From the NCBI GenBank assembly GCA_947630095.1, contig CANRGI010000003.1:1-22016 (forward strand): a stretch of 22,016 nucleotides of DNA. Reading direction: 5' to 3'. Made by a program: the position numbers and the translations under genes. The DNA is from an uncultured Bacilli bacterium. Its GTDB lineage: Bacteria > Bacillota_I > Bacilli_A > RF39 > UBA660. Below the pieces are notes generated by a model. That model saw nothing but the letters and a program-made list of their open reading frames with translations. It had not been told where the DNA came from and did no database searches. Below, piece after piece: positions 14,818 to 22,016 of this stretch (positions are counted from its first letter, which is position 1; the number at the start of each line of letters is the position of its first letter).

Positions 14818-15966
14818 TTATTTACTCTTAATATTTTTGTTATATGTCGGTTTTCCATCAAAAACCCCATTAAGATACATCTTTTCCAAATTTTGTGATT
14901 CTCTAGGATTTTCGTCAGAAAACCTTTTAATTATAGTTCCCGCTTTACTATTAAATTCTAAAGAATATATTTGGTCTGGTCTTAAATAAAAGTTACTTAA
15001 TATATTAGTTGAATTAGATGCTAAAAACATTTGTGAGTCTTTACTATTATTAAAAAAATATTTTATTAATGCTTCCTCCATTTCATTGTGCATACCACTA
15101 GAAAATTCATCAATTATAAGCATACAATTATTTTTTTTAGTATATAATATTGGAAGTATCACATTCATAAAAGATTGATTACCAGCAGACTCCAAAGCCA
15201 AAGGCATAGTTACCTTTGTTCCTATTTTTCTTATTCCTACCTCTTTTTCTAATGAAGTTCTAATTTTAATTTCTTTTTTATTATTATTAGACATAAATTC
15301 TACTTCACTATTATATCCAATTTCTTTTAAAAATTTATTTAATTCTTTCTCGTCGTGATTTTTAATATATCTATACAAATATATTTCTTCTGATTTAGAA
15401 AAATTAAAAGAACATATTGTTTTATTAAGACAATTTATATAAATAGAATTTTTTAAATAATCAAATAATGTATTTAGAATTATATCATTATCAAATCTAG
15501 TATTATAATATTCTTGCTTTAATATAGATACATAATTATTTACTTCAACTTCACTATCATTATAAAGTATTTTTGCTTTTGTATCTTTTCTTACAATGAT
15601 TTCTTTATCATTTACTTTTAATATTTCCTTAAATATTGCATCATTCTTTATTGTTATTTCATAATCTATTTTATTATTTTTAACATCAAAAGAATATTTC
15701 AATTGCATATTAGGGTCTTTAGTATATAAAGATTTTTGACCATAATCTAATTCTGTATCTTTAAATAACATATTTAATAAAAATATAATCGCATTTAATA
15801 CTTGAGTTTTACCTGAAGCATTTTCACCTACAAATAAAGCACCTTTCAAAACCCTGTTTGAGCCAACATTTATATCTTCTAATATTTTATAATTAGTTGC
15901 TTTAAAATCAAATGTAGTTTCATTTATAAATGTTGTATAATTTTTTAAAGTTAAACTAGTTAACAT
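14818..15966 (-). CDS. AAA15-type (ABC-like) ATPase, RloC/OLD/AbiEii-like
   Basis: This 382-residue ATPase has a complete set of ABC/SMC-like motifs: Walker A GENASGKT (47-54) after the typical N-terminus SLTLKNYTTFINETTFDFK; signature-like LESAGNQSF (258-266); Walker B CMLIIDEF (281-288, D286-E287); H293 in GMHNEMEE; and switch-like LASNSTNIL (315-323). The C-terminus EKMYLNGVFDGKPTYN matches the usual end of stand-alone AAA15 ATPases. These are frequently paired with RloB or other toxins in phage defence, though many orphans exist. No RloB-like gene is adjacent; the next gene is a coiled-coil protein. GGGAG precedes the ATG, an extended -10 lies at 15987-15995, and a terminator upstream isolates it from the preceding sugar genes. 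Its presence inside a polysaccharide locus is unexplained. Confidence 0.88.
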   Translation of the reverse strand: MLTSLTLKNYTTFINETTFDFKATNYKILEDINVGSNRVLKGALFVGENASGKTQVLNAIIFLLNMLFKDTELDYGQKSLYTKDPNMQLKYSFDVKNNKIDYEITIKNDAIFKEILKVNDKEIIVRKDTKAKILYNDSEVEVNNYVSILKQEYYNTRFDNDIILNTLFDYLKNSIYINCLNKTICSFNFSKSEEIYLYRYIKNHDEKELNKFLKEIGYNSEVEFMSNNNKKEIKIRTSLEKEVGIRKIGTKVTMPLALESAGNQSFMNVILPILYTKKNNCMLIIDEFSSGMHNEMEEALIKYFFNNSKDSQMFLASNSTNILSNFYLRPDQIYSLEFNSKAGTIIKRFSDENPRESQNLEKMYLNGVFDGKPTYNKNIKSK

Positions 15967-15986
15967 ATTTCCACTCCCTCATATAT

Positions 15987-15995
15987 ATTATAACA
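15987..15995 (-). promoter_or_regulatory. Extended -10 promoter before the AAA15-type ATPase gene
   Basis: The minus strand reads TGTTATAAT, a perfect extended -10, 20 bases before the ATG and immediately after the terminator that closes the upstream unit. There is no consensus -35; its position would fall in the terminator stem. Confidence 0.55.
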
Positions 15996-16003
15996 TATAA
16001 TTG

Positions 16004-16042
16004 AAAAAAAATTACTTTTATTTTAATTAAAGTAACTTTTTT
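16004..16042 (-). terminator. Rho-independent terminator after the GT-C-like gene
   Basis: TTACTTT (16012-16018) pairs with AAAGTAA (16029-16035), extended by a G-U pair and six A-U pairs, with a run of T on the minus strand. It divides the glycosyltransferase unit upstream (16117-21870) from the ATPase/coil/GT unit downstream. Confidence 0.75.
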
Positions 16043-16116
16043 ACATTTTTAGTACTAATTATTATTTTTAAATACATTAAGTTTTATTAAAACAAATGTA
16101 ATAAGTATATATTCTT

Positions 16117-17952
16117 CTAATTTACTATTTCATAATTAGTTGTAGTTAATAATGAAGATTTATCTATATCTTTATCAAATACATCATTAAAAACTTCAAA
16201 ATCTTCTTCATTTATAGCTATTAAATAAGCATAATCATAATTTTTTAATGTATCATTTAAACTATTCAGAGTATCATTTTCATTAACTAATAAAATATCT
16301 GGATATTTGAAACCTTCGTCTATCAAATCTAAATAAATATTATGATGAAAAATTACATAAGCTAAATTATCTTCATAATCATCTGTAAAAATAAGTATAA
16401 AATTATCTTTTTTATTATTTAATTCAGAAGTTATCTTATTAGAATATTCTAAAGATACCAAATCAAAAGTTTCTAAATCTTCCTCATTAATCATGCTAGG
16501 CATTCTCATTGGTAATACTAATAAAAATATTATTAACACTATATAACAATAACACTTAAAATTATTATTAGTTTCATTACTTAATACTCTTCTTAAAATC
16601 ATTAAAGATAAAAATATAAAGGCCGCGACTATTACAGTAGACACATATCTAGCAAAACTTGCTACTAGATGTAAACTAAATAAATACACACCTAATGTTC
16701 CTATTACAAATATATTACTTCCAACAAAATACATTAAACTTGATATCAATGTTTCTTTTCTATACTTTTTATCTTGCAAACATATATTTATTAAATATAA
16801 TATAAACAGTAATATCATTAAATTAATATATGTAGTGCATTTTGTTAATATATTATCATTAGTAATTATTATAGGAGTATGTAATACTTCATAAGCAAAT
16901 TCTTTTATAATATTTATTTGTTCTTCAGATGGATTTGTTAATATATCTTTAAATTCACTTTTCTCCACAGTTTGTGCATAATAGTTTTTAGTTTCATATA
17001 CTTTTTGTACTACTTTCCAGCTACCAAATATAAATAAAGAACAAATTATAGGCAAAAGTATAATTAATATTTTTCTTTTATTTAATTTTCCTTTTTTATC
17101 TTTTTTCATTAAATTAATTAATATAAATGATAATGAGCTAAATATTGCAAAAAGTATACCTGTATCTTTTAACAATGAAAGAGTAATTACACCTAAAATA
17201 AATGTTAATAAATTTAATTTATCGTCCTTAATATCTTGAGTTGATAAATATAAGGTATAAGCAAAAAACAAGCCTAACATTGGTTCTATAAATAAAGTAT
17301 AATAATAAGTAAGTGAATCGTGATTACTATTTGCCAAAGATAGTGGCAACATTATTAAAATAAAGATAAATATTGGTATTAAATACCATTTTTTCCATTC
17401 TAACTTTTTTAAAATTGGCATAAATACAGCTAACCCTAAAATAGCATAAGATAAAAATAAATATGACTCTTTAAAAACACCTGCTGTTTTAGTAAAAAAA
17501 TATTGAAATAATGGCATTCCAGGTTCATATGACTGCATAATATTTAATAAAGTTGCCTTATCTCCATCATAATATAGTATTTTAGGATAAGCTGCCCATA
17601 ATCTTAATTCATCCCATAACAATGCTCTTCTATTATATGTTAATATAGCAATAATTATAAAACACAATATAAAGATAACAAAAGCTGGAGTAAAAATATT
17701 TTTTAAAATCTGTTTTCTTTCTTTTTTATCTTCCTTTATAAATTTATAACCAAAATAAATATACATACATAACATTATAGCCCATATAAGATATAAACCT
17801 ATAAATAATATATTAAATATATAGAAAAGATATAAAATTAATATAGAAGACATCATTGTTATTGGTAATATCTCCTCATATCTTTTTCCATATAAAGAAG
17901 CAAAAATACTTCCACTAGAAAGTGCTAAAAAGGCAAAAAATAAATGTATCAT
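16117..17952 (-). CDS. Polytopic GT-C-like glycosyltransferase (ArnT/PMT-like)
   Basis: The 611 residues include roughly 11-13 hydrophobic segments between 1 and 475, then a soluble C-terminal part (about 480-611). The first large outer loop holds LLWDELRLWAAYPK (W113, D114, E115), the acidic catalytic position expected in GT-C enzymes. It is followed by SYEPGMPLFQYFF (141-153), like the PPGxPLL loop of GT39/GT83 proteins. GT-C enzymes use lipid-phosphate sugars on the outer side of the membrane. The gene overlaps the preceding GT2-GtrA gene by ATGA. That pairing is logical because GT2-GtrA proteins make and flip the lipid-linked sugar donor. A terminator ends the unit. The acceptor polymer is unknown. 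Confidence 0.8.
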   Translation of the reverse strand: MIHLFFAFLALSSGSIFASLYGKRYEEILPITMMSSILILYLFYIFNILFIGLYLIWAIMLCMYIYFGYKFIKEDKKERKQILKNIFTPAFVIFILCFIIIAILTYNRRALLWDELRLWAAYPKILYYDGDKATLLNIMQSYEPGMPLFQYFFTKTAGVFKESYLFLSYAILGLAVFMPILKKLEWKKWYLIPIFIFILIMLPLSLANSNHDSLTYYYTLFIEPMLGLFFAYTLYLSTQDIKDDKLNLLTFILGVITLSLLKDTGILFAIFSSLSFILINLMKKDKKGKLNKRKILIILLPIICSLFIFGSWKVVQKVYETKNYYAQTVEKSEFKDILTNPSEEQINIIKEFAYEVLHTPIIITNDNILTKCTTYINLMILLFILYLINICLQDKKYRKETLISSLMYFVGSNIFVIGTLGVYLFSLHLVASFARYVSTVIVAAFIFLSLMILRRVLSNETNNNFKCYCYIVLIIFLLVLPMRMPSMINEEDLETFDLVSLEYSNKITSELNNKKDNFILIFTDDYEDNLAYVIFHHNIYLDLIDEGFKYPDILLVNENDTLNSLNDTLKNYDYAYLIAINEEDFEVFNDVFDKDIDKSSLLTTTNYEIVN

Positions 17953-19037
17953 TTTTCCACCTTCTTACTTGCAAAAACCCATTTTTGTTGTATTTGATAA
18001 CTAATTAAAAATAAAATAACATCAACAAATATTTTTATTATACTTGGTGGAATTACTTCTAAAAATACAAATATATATTTCACTCCTAAATATGATATTA
18101 GTGTTTGTATCACACATAATATATAATACTTAATAATTGTAATATTACTTTTATTATCTTTAAACACAACATTTTTATTAATAAAATAATTATATATAGA
18201 GGAACACATTCTTGCTAAAACAGTTGATATTAATATGGAAGTAGTTGATTTTAACTTTAAATTAATAAAATAATAAAGAATAGTAAATAACCCAATATCT
18301 AGTACTGCAGAACTAGCACTTGATAATATAAATTTAAAAAACTTTTTAAACATTATCTTATATATTTTAATAGAATCTTTTATTGGATTAAAATGAGTTT
18401 CACTATTATTATTAAAATATACAGTTTTAATTTTATGCTCAATTATATTTATTTTCTTTTTAACTGCCTCTATAAGCATATTTATTTCATAATCAAATTT
18501 TTCTCCATCTAAATTTATACACTCTTTAGCAAATTCATAAGATAAACCCCTAAGACCTGTTTGAGTATCATTTATTTTTTTACCATATAAAAGTTTAAAA
18601 ACTTGAGTTGTAATTTTATTTCCATTTCTACTTTTAAATGGTACTTGAGGCTCATTAAAATCTCTAGTACCTAATATTAAATTTTCTCCATTTACTTCAT
18701 TTAATTCTTTACCTATTGATATGACATCTTCTACTAAATGTTGACCATCAGAGTCTGCAGTTATAATACCTTTACAACCTTTATAATTATTTATAAAATA
18801 ATTAAACCCTGTCTTTAGTGCTCGTCCTTTTCCTAAATTAATCGCGTGAGTTAAAACAATACAATTTTTTAACTTACTTATCTTTTCAAATATAAATTTT
18901 TTACTTTCTTTACTACCATCATCTACAACTATAACATCAATATCCTCTTTTTGATTTGTTAAATCTTTAACATAATCTACAAATTCTTTATTCGGATTTA
19001 ACGATGGTATCAAAACTACTATTTTATTATCTTTCAT
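17949..19037 (-). CDS. GT2 glycosyltransferase fused to GtrA-like membrane domain
   Basis: In 362 residues, GT2 (about 1-225) has VLIPSLNPN (8-16), DDGS (39-42), GKGRALKTG, the DXD-like TADSDGQH (93-100) and NDTQTGLRG (156-164). A GtrA-like domain (about 234-356) has four membrane helices and its hallmark motifs SSASSAVLDIGLF, YNYFINKNVVF (282-292) and QQKWVF (350-355). Proteins of this layout load undecaprenyl phosphate with a sugar and help carry it across the membrane. The immediately downstream GT-C gene (overlap ATGA) is the probable user. The RBS is AGGTGGGAG, with an extended -10 (TGGTATAAT) 29 bases before the start. It is paralogous to the GT2-only gene at 13051-13761. Confidence 0.92.
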   Translation of the reverse strand: MKDNKIVVLIPSLNPNKEFVDYVKDLTNQKEDIDVIVVDDGSKESKKFIFEKISKLKNCIVLTHAINLGKGRALKTGFNYFINNYKGCKGIITADSDGQHLVEDVISIGKELNEVNGENLILGTRDFNEPQVPFKSRNGNKITTQVFKLLYGKKINDTQTGLRGLSYEFAKECINLDGEKFDYEINMLIEAVKKKINIIEHKIKTVYFNNNSETHFNPIKDSIKIYKIMFKKFFKFILSSASSAVLDIGLFTILYYFINLKLKSTTSILISTVLARMCSSIYNYFINKNVVFKDNKSNITIIKYYILCVIQTLISYLGVKYIFVFLEVIPPSIIKIFVDVILFLISYQIQQKWVFASKKVEK

Positions 19038-19066
19038 ACTCCCACCTGCTTCTTTAATTTTCCTAT

Positions 19067-19075
19067 ATTATACCA
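19067..19075 (-). promoter_or_regulatory. Extended -10 promoter before the GT2-GtrA gene
   Basis: The minus strand reads TGGTATAAT followed by ATAGG in the 63-bp gap after the second GT4 gene. It is the same nine-base sequence as at 13006-13014. Confidence 0.55.
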
Positions 19076-19100
19076 TATCTATATTTATTAATAAAATACT

Positions 19101-20771
19101 TTAATCATTTTTATGTTTTATTTTTTTATAAATACTATTTGAAAATTTATGTTTTTTTATTTTATATAACAGAACCATTTTAAATTCTATCCTTTTTGTA
19201 AAAAATCTATTTACTAAAAAATATGCTTTTTTATATAGTGGTAGTTTATTATAAAGTTTTATAAGAATTTTTGTGTCTGAATCTGTAACAATTACACATT
19301 TTTTAGTTACTTCATATAAATTTTTATTATATTCATTTATAACTTTTTGTACTTCAGAGTTAGAATATTTTAAAATATAATTTTTTGGTTTCTTTTTTAT
19401 TTCTTCTTTTTTATATAATAAATTTCTAAAATCTTCACTAAAGAAAAGTAACTTTGTTGTAATTCTATTTAGTTCATATTTAATATATTTTACATCTTCT
19501 ATGTCTTGTTTCTGAACACTATTTTCTATATTAACGTTTATATTATGCTCTTCATTTAATATTTTATTATATAAAGAAATAAGTTCTTTAATTAATTTAT
19601 CCTTATCATAATGTTCTTCAGCATATTTTCTACCTAATTTTCCTCTTGTTATTCTTTCTTCTTCATTATCTATTAAATTTTTTATTGCTTTCATAAGTTC
19701 GTATGAGTTCTTATTTTCAACAAGTACTCCTATTTCAGGAGCATTAGTAACTGAAGGAAGAGCAGTGTTATCAAATACAATTACAGGTCTCTCACACGCC
19801 ATAGCCTCGACAGCCATAAAGCCAAAACTTTCTCCTATAGATGGCATTAAAAATATATCACAAGCACGATAACAATTAATTAATTTTTCAGTTTCAATTA
19901 GTCCTAAATCTTTAATGATATACTTATCTTTTAAATCATTAAAATAACCTTTTTCTCCACAAGTTAAAATAGTTATATTTTTATCAATTTTTAATTTTTT
20001 TAATGCCTCTACTGCATACTCTGTTCCTTTAAAATTTTCTTGTGCCCTTAAAAAGAGAACTATTTGATTATTTTTTATATCTAATTTTTTTCTTGCTTCT
20101 TCTTTAGATATTTTATTATTAAATTCTTTTAAATCAATTCCTAAAGGTATTAAATGCACATTAGTAAAATGTTTTGTTAGAGGAGAGTTTTTTAATAAAT
20201 CATACATAAATTTTGAAGAAACAATTATATGTGGATTAATACTTTTATATACCATTTCTTTTAACTTCCATAACTCATTGCAATAATCTACTTTCATAGG
20301 AAAAGCAGTAGATAGATGAGGACAATTTTTACAACCAGTAAGATATCCAAGACAATCATCAGGATGTACGCATCTGCCTGTAAAAAACCACGGGTCATGT
20401 ATAGATATTATAGTTTTTTTATTATTACAAATTTCTATAAGTGAATATAAAGATAATTTAGTATTATGAATTAAATGAAAATGAAGTATATCAGCTTTTT
20501 TATACTCTTTAGAAGAAACTAAAGCGGGAGATGTAAGGGATAAATTAGAATGAACTGATAAAAATAGTTGTTCATAATAATTAACATAATCATTAATTAC
20601 CCTTTTTTCGTTATCAAAAAAAGTAATTACATTTTTATCATTGCTCTCTTTATCTAAAACTATTTGTTTTGCTTTAAAACCATTAGAGTTTAATTCATTC
20701 AAATAATCATAACCATTCCAACGTTTTCCTAATAAATCTACACTATTGATTTCCAAAATTTTCTTGCTCAT
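19101..20771 (-). CDS. GT4 glycosyltransferase with HDxWxFTGxC cysteine cluster
   Basis: This is a 556-residue GT-B enzyme. The N-terminal domain has ADILHFHLIHN and then HDPWFFTGRC (125-134), with C134, C140, C147 and C150 in a metal-like cluster ending CPHL. The cluster is typical of one GT4 clade in capsule and colanic-acid-type loci. The C-terminal domain has NVHLIPLGID, LRAQENFKG and EX7E in ESFGFMAVEA (E314, E322). The GT fold ends near 402. The remaining 150 residues are lysine-rich helix with no recognised domain (basic ending IYKKIKHKND), perhaps membrane-associating. The start has GGAGAAG inside the previous gene's end, one base after its stop, so it is coupled to it. The sugar is unknown. 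Confidence 0.88.
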   Translation of the reverse strand: MSKKILEINSVDLLGKRWNGYDYLNELNSNGFKAKQIVLDKESNDKNVITFFDNEKRVINDYVNYYEQLFLSVHSNLSLTSPALVSSKEYKKADILHFHLIHNTKLSLYSLIEICNNKKTIISIHDPWFFTGRCVHPDDCLGYLTGCKNCPHLSTAFPMKVDYCNELWKLKEMVYKSINPHIIVSSKFMYDLLKNSPLTKHFTNVHLIPLGIDLKEFNNKISKEEARKKLDIKNNQIVLFLRAQENFKGTEYAVEALKKLKIDKNITILTCGEKGYFNDLKDKYIIKDLGLIETEKLINCYRACDIFLMPSIGESFGFMAVEAMACERPVIVFDNTALPSVTNAPEIGVLVENKNSYELMKAIKNLIDNEEERITRGKLGRKYAEEHYDKDKLIKELISLYNKILNEEHNINVNIENSVQKQDIEDVKYIKYELNRITTKLLFFSEDFRNLLYKKEEIKKKPKNYILKYSNSEVQKVINEYNKNLYEVTKKCVIVTDSDTKILIKLYNKLPLYKKAYFLVNRFFTKRIEFKMVLLYKIKKHKFSNSIYKKIKHKND

Positions 20772-20772
20772 T

Positions 20773-21870
20773 TTACTTCTCCTTTAATAATTGTATCCAC
20801 TCTTTTTTTATTACATCAATACTATAATTTTTAACCACCTTTAAACTCTTTTCTTGATATTTTTTTAATTTTTCTTTATCATTTATTAATGATACAATAC
20901 TTTTTGATAATTCTTTTATATTTCTATCTTTTATTAAAATTCCAGTACCATCTTTTAATAAATTTCTTGCACCTGATGCTGTATCAAACGCTATAATTGG
21001 TAAACCAAAATGCATACCCTCTAATAAAACTAACCCAAATGCTTCACTTAAAGATGGCATTACATATAAACTTGATTTTTTATATTCGTTATTTAATTCC
21101 TTTTCTTTTAAAAAACCTTTTAAAAAAATATTATTTTCTAAATTATATTCTTTTATCTTGTTTTCTATTTTTTCTCTTTCATAACCATCTCCACATATTA
21201 CTAATTTAATTTCTTTATCTAACTCATTTACAAGTTTCATTGTTTCTATTAAATCAATAAAACCTTTTTCACTAGATAATCTTCCAACAGATATTATTTG
21301 TTTATTATCTAACTTTGAAATATCATTATCTTTAATATCAACTGCATTATATATTTTTACTACTTTAACTCCTTTTATTTTATCTTTATAAAAATCATAT
21401 AATTCATCAGTGCATTCTACAGCATAATCAAAATTACTAACTGATTTAATATATTTATTTATATATTTTTTATCATTATTATGATAATTATGTTCTGTTG
21501 ATATAGTTATTATATTATTATCTTTCAAATATTTATTAACTAATTCATTATGATATATTCTCGTAGTTATAACATAATCTGTTTTTAAATTTTTTATCTC
21601 TTTTATATTTTTCTTTTTTGCTAAATAATTTAATTTTTTTCTTCTTATTAATTCTTTTAAACACTCATATATTTTCTTTTCTTTTAAAAGTTTTTTTATA
21701 GAAATAAGTGTTGGATTTTCATTAATTAAATATTTAATTTTTATATTATCATTAAAATCAAATGATGGTTTTTCATTAAATTTATAAGTAGTAATTATTT
21801 CAATATCATAATCATTTTCTAACATACTACAAAGAAGAGAAATATATTTCTCTATTCCTCCAAAGTCCAA
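20773..21870 (-). CDS. GT4 glycosyltransferase, 5' end missing at a rearrangement junction
   Basis: About 365 residues remain: GGIEKYISLLCSMLENDYD, VGRLSSEKG and the EX7E motif in EAFGLVLLEG are those of a GT4 family enzyme. It aligns end to end with the GT4 half of the fusion gene at 11382-12983. That paralogue has MKKITILTLHFGVGGIEKY; here only LNLDFGGIEKY is left before an in-frame TGA, and the sequence upstream belongs to a kinase gene on the other strand. The only possible start is a TTG with no Shine-Dalgarno. I conclude about 8-10 N-terminal residues, the RBS and the promoter are lost, by rearrangement or misassembly. The intact gene would transfer a sugar in polysaccharide assembly. 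The next gene starts one base past its stop. Confidence 0.85.
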   Translation of the reverse strand: MDFGGIEKYISLLCSMLENDYDIEIITTYKFNEKPSFDFNDNIKIKYLINENPTLISIKKLLKEKKIYECLKELIRRKKLNYLAKKKNIKEIKNLKTDYVITTRIYHNELVNKYLKDNNIITISTEHNYHNNDKKYINKYIKSVSNFDYAVECTDELYDFYKDKIKGVKVVKIYNAVDIKDNDISKLDNKQIISVGRLSSEKGFIDLIETMKLVNELDKEIKLVICGDGYEREKIENKIKEYNLENNIFLKGFLKEKELNNEYKKSSLYVMPSLSEAFGLVLLEGMHFGLPIIAFDTASGARNLLKDGTGILIKDRNIKELSKSIVSLINDKEKLKKYQEKSLKVVKNYSIDVIKKEWIQLLKEK

Positions 21871-21872
21871 AT

Positions 21873-22016
21873 TTAATCATAAATGATAATCCTAAATCAT
21901 CATTTAGTGAATCGCTTAAAGGAATTAGAACAAATTTACAATTTGCTGCAATCGATAAGGACACTAAAGTAATCCTCGTAACATCTCCAAATCCTGGAGA
22001 CGGGAAAAGTTTAATC
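21873..22016 (+). CDS. Bacterial tyrosine kinase (CpsD/EpsB-like) fragment, both ends missing
   Basis: Codons from 21873 read LIINDNPKSSFSESLKGIRT, then NLQFAAIDKDTKVILVTSPN and PGDGKSLI to the window end. This is the start of a BY-kinase domain: the 'NPKSxxSExxxxIRTNLQF' oligomerisation helix followed by Walker A (SPNPGDGKS). Such kinases, with a Wzz-like membrane partner, control capsule or exopolysaccharide chain length through C-terminal tyrosines. No start codon or RBS lies before it in frame, and the codons to its left belong to the opposite-strand GT4, so the true 5' end is missing. The base composition is visibly less AT-rich than that of the flanking GT genes. The right end runs off the window. 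Confidence 0.8.

Noticed and set aside
13788..15966. SMC/RecF-type DNA repair pair
   Set aside because: The ATPase lacks a long internal coiled coil and RecF-specific features. Its C-terminus matches stand-alone AAA15 proteins, and the coiled-coil protein has no ATPase motifs.
20997..21209. Plus-strand open frame of 70 codons
   Set aside because: It is antisense to conserved GT4 sequence including the EX7E motif, so it is a shadow.

Overview
The window is very AT-rich throughout. Its Shine-Dalgarno sequences are strong (GGAGG/AGGTGG type), genes are tightly packed, TGA is used as a stop and TGG as Trp (genetic code 11), and starts include GTG and TTG. Together this points to a low-GC Bacillota-type bacterium, perhaps an uncultured gut Bacilli/Clostridia lineage; I cannot be more precise. 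I see no rRNA, tRNA, CRISPR array or recognisable insertion sequence.

Left edge to 4.6 kb is a restriction-modification island. It starts with the 5' part of an ASCH-domain gene (minus strand) and a gene-free stretch (173-553). A plus-strand operon follows: an XRE/controller-type regulator, a protein of 467 residues built from two diverged copies of one nuclease-like unit (the N-terminal copy appears to have lost its catalytic residues), and a PUA/EVE-like plus NucS-like nuclease fusion. Convergent to these is a cytosine-C5 methyltransferase with an N-terminal MerR/excisionase-type helix-turn-helix. The two convergent units share one long terminator stem built from the 3' ends of both genes.

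4.7 to 10.9 kb holds minus-strand genes, mostly in short units closed by their own intrinsic terminators: a WG-repeat-like protein, a helical unknown, a five-TM protein with a DUF4352-like outer domain, a leaderless double-LysM protein, a secreted/anchored unknown, a membrane-anchored thioredoxin-like protein and a four-TM small protein. Several look like cell-envelope functions.

10.9 to 21.9 kb is a surface-polysaccharide locus on the minus strand. In transcription order it encodes a GT4 (missing its first residues), a second GT4 with a Cys cluster, a GT2-GtrA fusion and a GT-C-like membrane transferase, then a terminator. After that come an AAA15-type ATPase, a long coiled-coil protein, a second GT2 without GtrA, a GT4 fused to an Alg14-like (Cps14F/PssD) domain, and the Alg13-like (Cps14G/PssE) partner. 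Two modules are paralogous: the two GT2s, and the first GT4 with the GT4 half of the fusion. Extended -10 promoters (TGnTATAAT or TGnTAAAAT) recur ahead of sub-units.

At about 21.87 kb the GT4 gene meets, head-to-head and without any intergenic DNA, a plus-strand fragment of a bacterial tyrosine kinase of the capsule-regulator type (CpsD/EpsB-like). Both genes lack their 5' ends at this point, so the junction is a rearrangement breakpoint or an assembly chimera.
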